Part shown: positions 62,029 to 64,000 of the stretch, piece after piece
Numbering within the stretch: position 1 is the stretch's first letter
Layout: each line of letters opens with the position of its first letter
NCBI GenBank assembly: GCA_902795065.1
Contig: CADBJR010000014.1
Span: 1 to 64,000 of the forward strand
Source: an uncultured Coriobacteriaceae bacterium
GTDB lineage: Bacteria > Actinomycetota > Coriobacteriia > Coriobacteriales > Atopobiaceae
Direction: 5' to 3'
Length of the DNA stretch: 64,000 nucleotides
The notes under the pieces: model-generated
What the model was told of the DNA's origin: nothing
Databases searched by the model: none
Seen by the model: the letters and a program-made list of their open reading frames with translations, nothing else
Translations under genes and position numbers: made by a program

Positions 62029-63342
62029 CTAGGCTTCCACAAATCCAAGCATGTAAATGGGCAGGTAGTCAACGCGCCCCACCCTCGAGACGTTCGCATC
62101 GCAGAATTCAAGCACTTCATCAAACGTGTAGTTCTCGGTTGCAAGCAGGTTGTTGAGGGCGCTATGGCGTCGATAGTCTTTTCCCGACTTGATCTCGCAG
62201 AGTGCCACTCCCCCTCGCTTGTGCTGTAGCACGAAATCGATTTCACCGATTGATTTGGTGTTATAGTATCGCGGCTCAAAACCGTGTGCCGCGAATTCCT
62301 GCGCTGCCGCGTTCTCGAAGATCGACCCGAAGTTGATGCATGACCGCTTATTGAGAATGTCTAAACCCACATCCCCCACAAGCTGCGATGTGAGTAAGCC
62401 AACATCGTTGGAATAGAGCTTGAGCGACGAAGCATCCTCGTGGAGCCCCAAGGGAAAGAGCGGCTCCGCAACACGCTTTACCGCAAGGGCGACCCCCGCA
62501 TGCGAGAGCCAATCGAATGCCGTCTCAAGATTGGCAAAGCGAAGGTTCTTGCCCAACCGCGTGTACTTGAAACGCTTATTCTGCTCGTTGAGCTGCCCAG
62601 GAATTGCATCGAAAACCATTCTGATCTGGCGGGACTCGGTCTTATCCCCTACATACTTAGCAATGTCGTATGCATAGAGATCATGCACCTGAGACTGAGC
62701 AGCACGCACATTGGGAAGGCTCTTGGTGTCCTCGAAGACCTGAACAGCATGTGGAAGACCACCCACAAGCACATACTTGTAGAACGAATCGATGAGAAGA
62801 TCGTGCAGGTAGCCTGGGACTGGCTCGCGCCGCATAAAGCAATCTCGCACTTGGGCGAGGGCGCTCTTGGGAATGCCTTCGGCCCAACAGAACTCTTCGA
62901 AGTCGAGCGGATACATCGTTATGGTCTGCAAAAAGCCCACAGGCAACGACCGGGGATCGAAAGAATCAAGGCCTAGGCGGGACCCAGAGAAGACGTAATC
63001 GCAATCGGTTCTCTCCACAAGGAACTTAAGCCACGTAAGAGCATCCTCGCACTCTTGAATCTCATCAAGAAAAACTAGGGTACGACCTGGAATAATTTCG
63101 GTTTTCCCAAGCACAGATAAACGCATAAAGAGATCAGCGGAATCGCGTGCGCCAGCAACCGTCTCCACAGCACGGGGATTCTCATAGAAGTTGATCTCGA
63201 CGAATGCGTCGTAGTGCTTTGAGGCCAGCTCCTCAACCAATGTGGTTTTCCCCACTTGGCGAGCTCCGGTAATCAGAAGTCCACGTGAGGCACGGTCTCG
63301 TCTCCAAGAGAGGAGTTCATTGAACGCTTTGCGCTCGAGCAT
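62029..63342 (-). CDS. AAA ATPase with DUF4143 domain
   Basis: I choose ATG 63342 behind GGGAGGTCCG, giving 437 residues. AAA_14 domain with Walker A ITGARQVGKTTLVEEL and Walker B TLVFLDEIQECEDALTWLKFL; then the DUF4143 domain (PHAVQVFEDTKSLPNVRAAQ, FENAAAQEFAAHGFEPRYY, GEIDFVLQHKRGGVALCEIKSG). The end has a PD-(D/E)XK-like D...E-x-K. The family is common in gut bacteria, with unclear role. Confidence 0.9.
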   Translation of the reverse strand: MLERKAFNELLSWRRDRASRGLLITGARQVGKTTLVEELASKHYDAFVEINFYENPRAVETVAGARDSADLFMRLSVLGKTEIIPGRTLVFLDEIQECEDALTWLKFLVERTDCDYVFSGSRLGLDSFDPRSLPVGFLQTITMYPLDFEEFCWAEGIPKSALAQVRDCFMRREPVPGYLHDLLIDSFYKYVLVGGLPHAVQVFEDTKSLPNVRAAQSQVHDLYAYDIAKYVGDKTESRQIRMVFDAIPGQLNEQNKRFKYTRLGKNLRFANLETAFDWLSHAGVALAVKRVAEPLFPLGLHEDASSLKLYSNDVGLLTSQLVGDVGLDILNKRSCINFGSIFENAAAQEFAAHGFEPRYYNTKSIGEIDFVLQHKRGGVALCEIKSGKDYRRHSALNNLLATENYTFDEVLEFCDANVSRVGRVDYLPIYMLGFVEA

Positions 63343-63381
63343 CGGACCTCCCATCATCATCCCTCACCACCAAATAGTATA

Positions 63382-63457
63382 CGCAAAAGTTGCGCTCATA
63401 ATCAGCTAATACTCGCAAAAGTTGTACATTATTAGCCATATCTAAGCGCAAAAGGTG
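63382..63457. repeat. Three spaced copies of CGCAAAAGTTG
   Basis: CGCAAAAGTTG at 63382 and 63414 and CGCAAAAGGTG at 63447 recur every 32-33 bp (about three helical turns). They lie in the divergent region between the AAA/DUF4143 gene and the DUF1292 gene. On the minus strand the first copy abuts a TATACT box. An operator array is likely. Confidence 0.65.
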
Positions 63458-63511
63458 CACTCTCAGCATGGTAAGCTGTTCGCATCTAGCAGCCTCTTGA
63501 TCGGAGCAGCC

Positions 63512-63808
63512 ATGGATAACGAGTTCGACTACGAGGATATCGAGACCGTCACCCTCGATTTCGAGGATGGGAGCAGCGAGGAGTACGAGGTCATAGGGAC
63601 CTTCGAGCATGAGGGCGAAACCTACATCGCGCTCACCCCTCTCGATGATGCTGAGGACGACGAGGACGAACCCCTCATCTACCTCTACGCCTGCACCGAG
63701 GAGGATGACGGCTTCCTCACCATCTCCTCGATCGAGGACGACGATCTCTACGATGCCGTTGCCAAGCGTTTCGACGAGCTGAGCGGCGGCACCCGGATGG
63801 ACGGCTAG
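63512..63808 (+). CDS. DUF1292 domain protein
   Basis: ATG 63512 behind CGGAGCAGCC gives 98 residues. Very acidic, with VTLDFEDGSSEEYEVIGTFE, YIALTPLD and YLYACTEEDDGFLTISSIED, as in the DUF1292 family. Function unknown; in Firmicutes it sits near mreB/RuvX genes, not seen here. Confidence 0.9.
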   Translation: MDNEFDYEDIETVTLDFEDGSSEEYEVIGTFEHEGETYIALTPLDDAEDDEDEPLIYLYACTEEDDGFLTISSIEDDDLYDAVAKRFDELSGGTRMDG

Positions 63809-63841
63809 CCCTTCGCGCAAGGCAGCCGGATAGGCGACGCT

Positions 63842-64000
63842 ATGAACATCCAGATCTTCGGCACCAAGAAGAGCAGCGACGCGCGCAAGGCGGAGCGCTG
63901 GTTCAAGGAGCGCCGCATCAGGTTCCAGTACATCGACCTCGCCGAGAAGGGCATCTCGAAGGGCGAGCTGCGCTCGGTGGCGCAGGCCGTCGGCGGCATC
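63842..64000 (+). CDS. ArsC/Spx-family protein, cut by the window end
   Basis: Only 53 codons are present: IQIFGTKKSSDARKAERWF then RRIRFQYIDLAEKGISKGEL. This is the N-terminus of the ArsC/Spx thioredoxin-like family. The usual active Cys position (C-x-x-C or G-x-x-K-C) reads TKKSSD, so arsenate reduction by that site is unlikely; an Spx-like or YffB-like role is possible. ATG 63842 follows GGATAGGCGACGCT. Confidence 0.82.
   Translation, partial: MNIQIFGTKKSSDARKAERWFKERRIRFQYIDLAEKGISKGELRSVAQAVGGI

Overview
The window looks like a chromosome segment of a high-GC Gram-positive gut bacterium, most likely a Coriobacteriia member (Collinsella or a close relative). I infer this from the very GC-rich housekeeping genes, the lysA-dapA-dapB-dapD operon behind a lysine riboswitch, the AmmeMemoRadiSam genes, and the scattered GGGACAGGTT-type intergenic repeats. 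No rRNA or tRNA gene, integrase or recognisable insertion sequence was seen.

Positions 1-24 kb are a dense anti-phage island of visibly lower GC. It starts beside a 5'-truncated WYL regulator remnant (87-557). On the minus strand, read from 23.3 kb down to 4.9 kb, runs one nearly gapless series: a small ribbon-helix-helix protein, brxA, brxB, brxC, pglZ, an AAA ATPase plus Toprim-like pair (AbiL/RloAB type), pglX, an AbiH protein, brxL, a Shedu nuclease, and a Pycsar pair (membrane effector plus nucleotide cyclase). All six type 1 BREX core genes are present. At least four other defence modules are spliced between or behind them, mostly with overlaps or gaps under 30 nt. A DUF262 (GmrSD-like) protein and an unrecognised 639-residue protein follow.

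Positions 23.5-35.8 kb continue the accessory zone: a divergent 831-residue protein with a glycine-rich membrane segment, a Zn-ribbon mini-protein and its decayed copy, an HNH nuclease, two small membrane proteins, a large SF1 helicase with four zinc ribbons, a DUF898 protein, a TIR protein, a lone receiver domain and a class II Fic protein.

Positions 36-60 kb are mostly conserved high-GC chromosome: M24 peptidase, lysine/DAP biosynthesis, M20 deacylase, MBL hydrolase, flippase-like protein, a VWA lipoprotein broken by an amber codon, a cysteine peptidase, a Gfo/Idh/MocA oxidoreductase, an esterase with AmmeMemoRadiSam genes, an ABC exporter fused to a GNAT domain with a frameshifted N-terminus, a tyrosine phosphatase, a SnoaL-like protein and a Tet(M)-like GTPase. 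Intergenic palindromes and REP-like repeats are frequent here, including a perfect 94-bp palindrome.

Positions 60.2-62 kb hold a three-gene cassette of unknown function (HTH, Zn ribbon with glycine zipper, coiled coil). Its candidate promoter has a C10 tract between the -35 and -10 boxes, which suggests phase variation. The window ends with an AAA/DUF4143 ATPase, a DUF1292 protein and the start of an ArsC/Spx-like gene.
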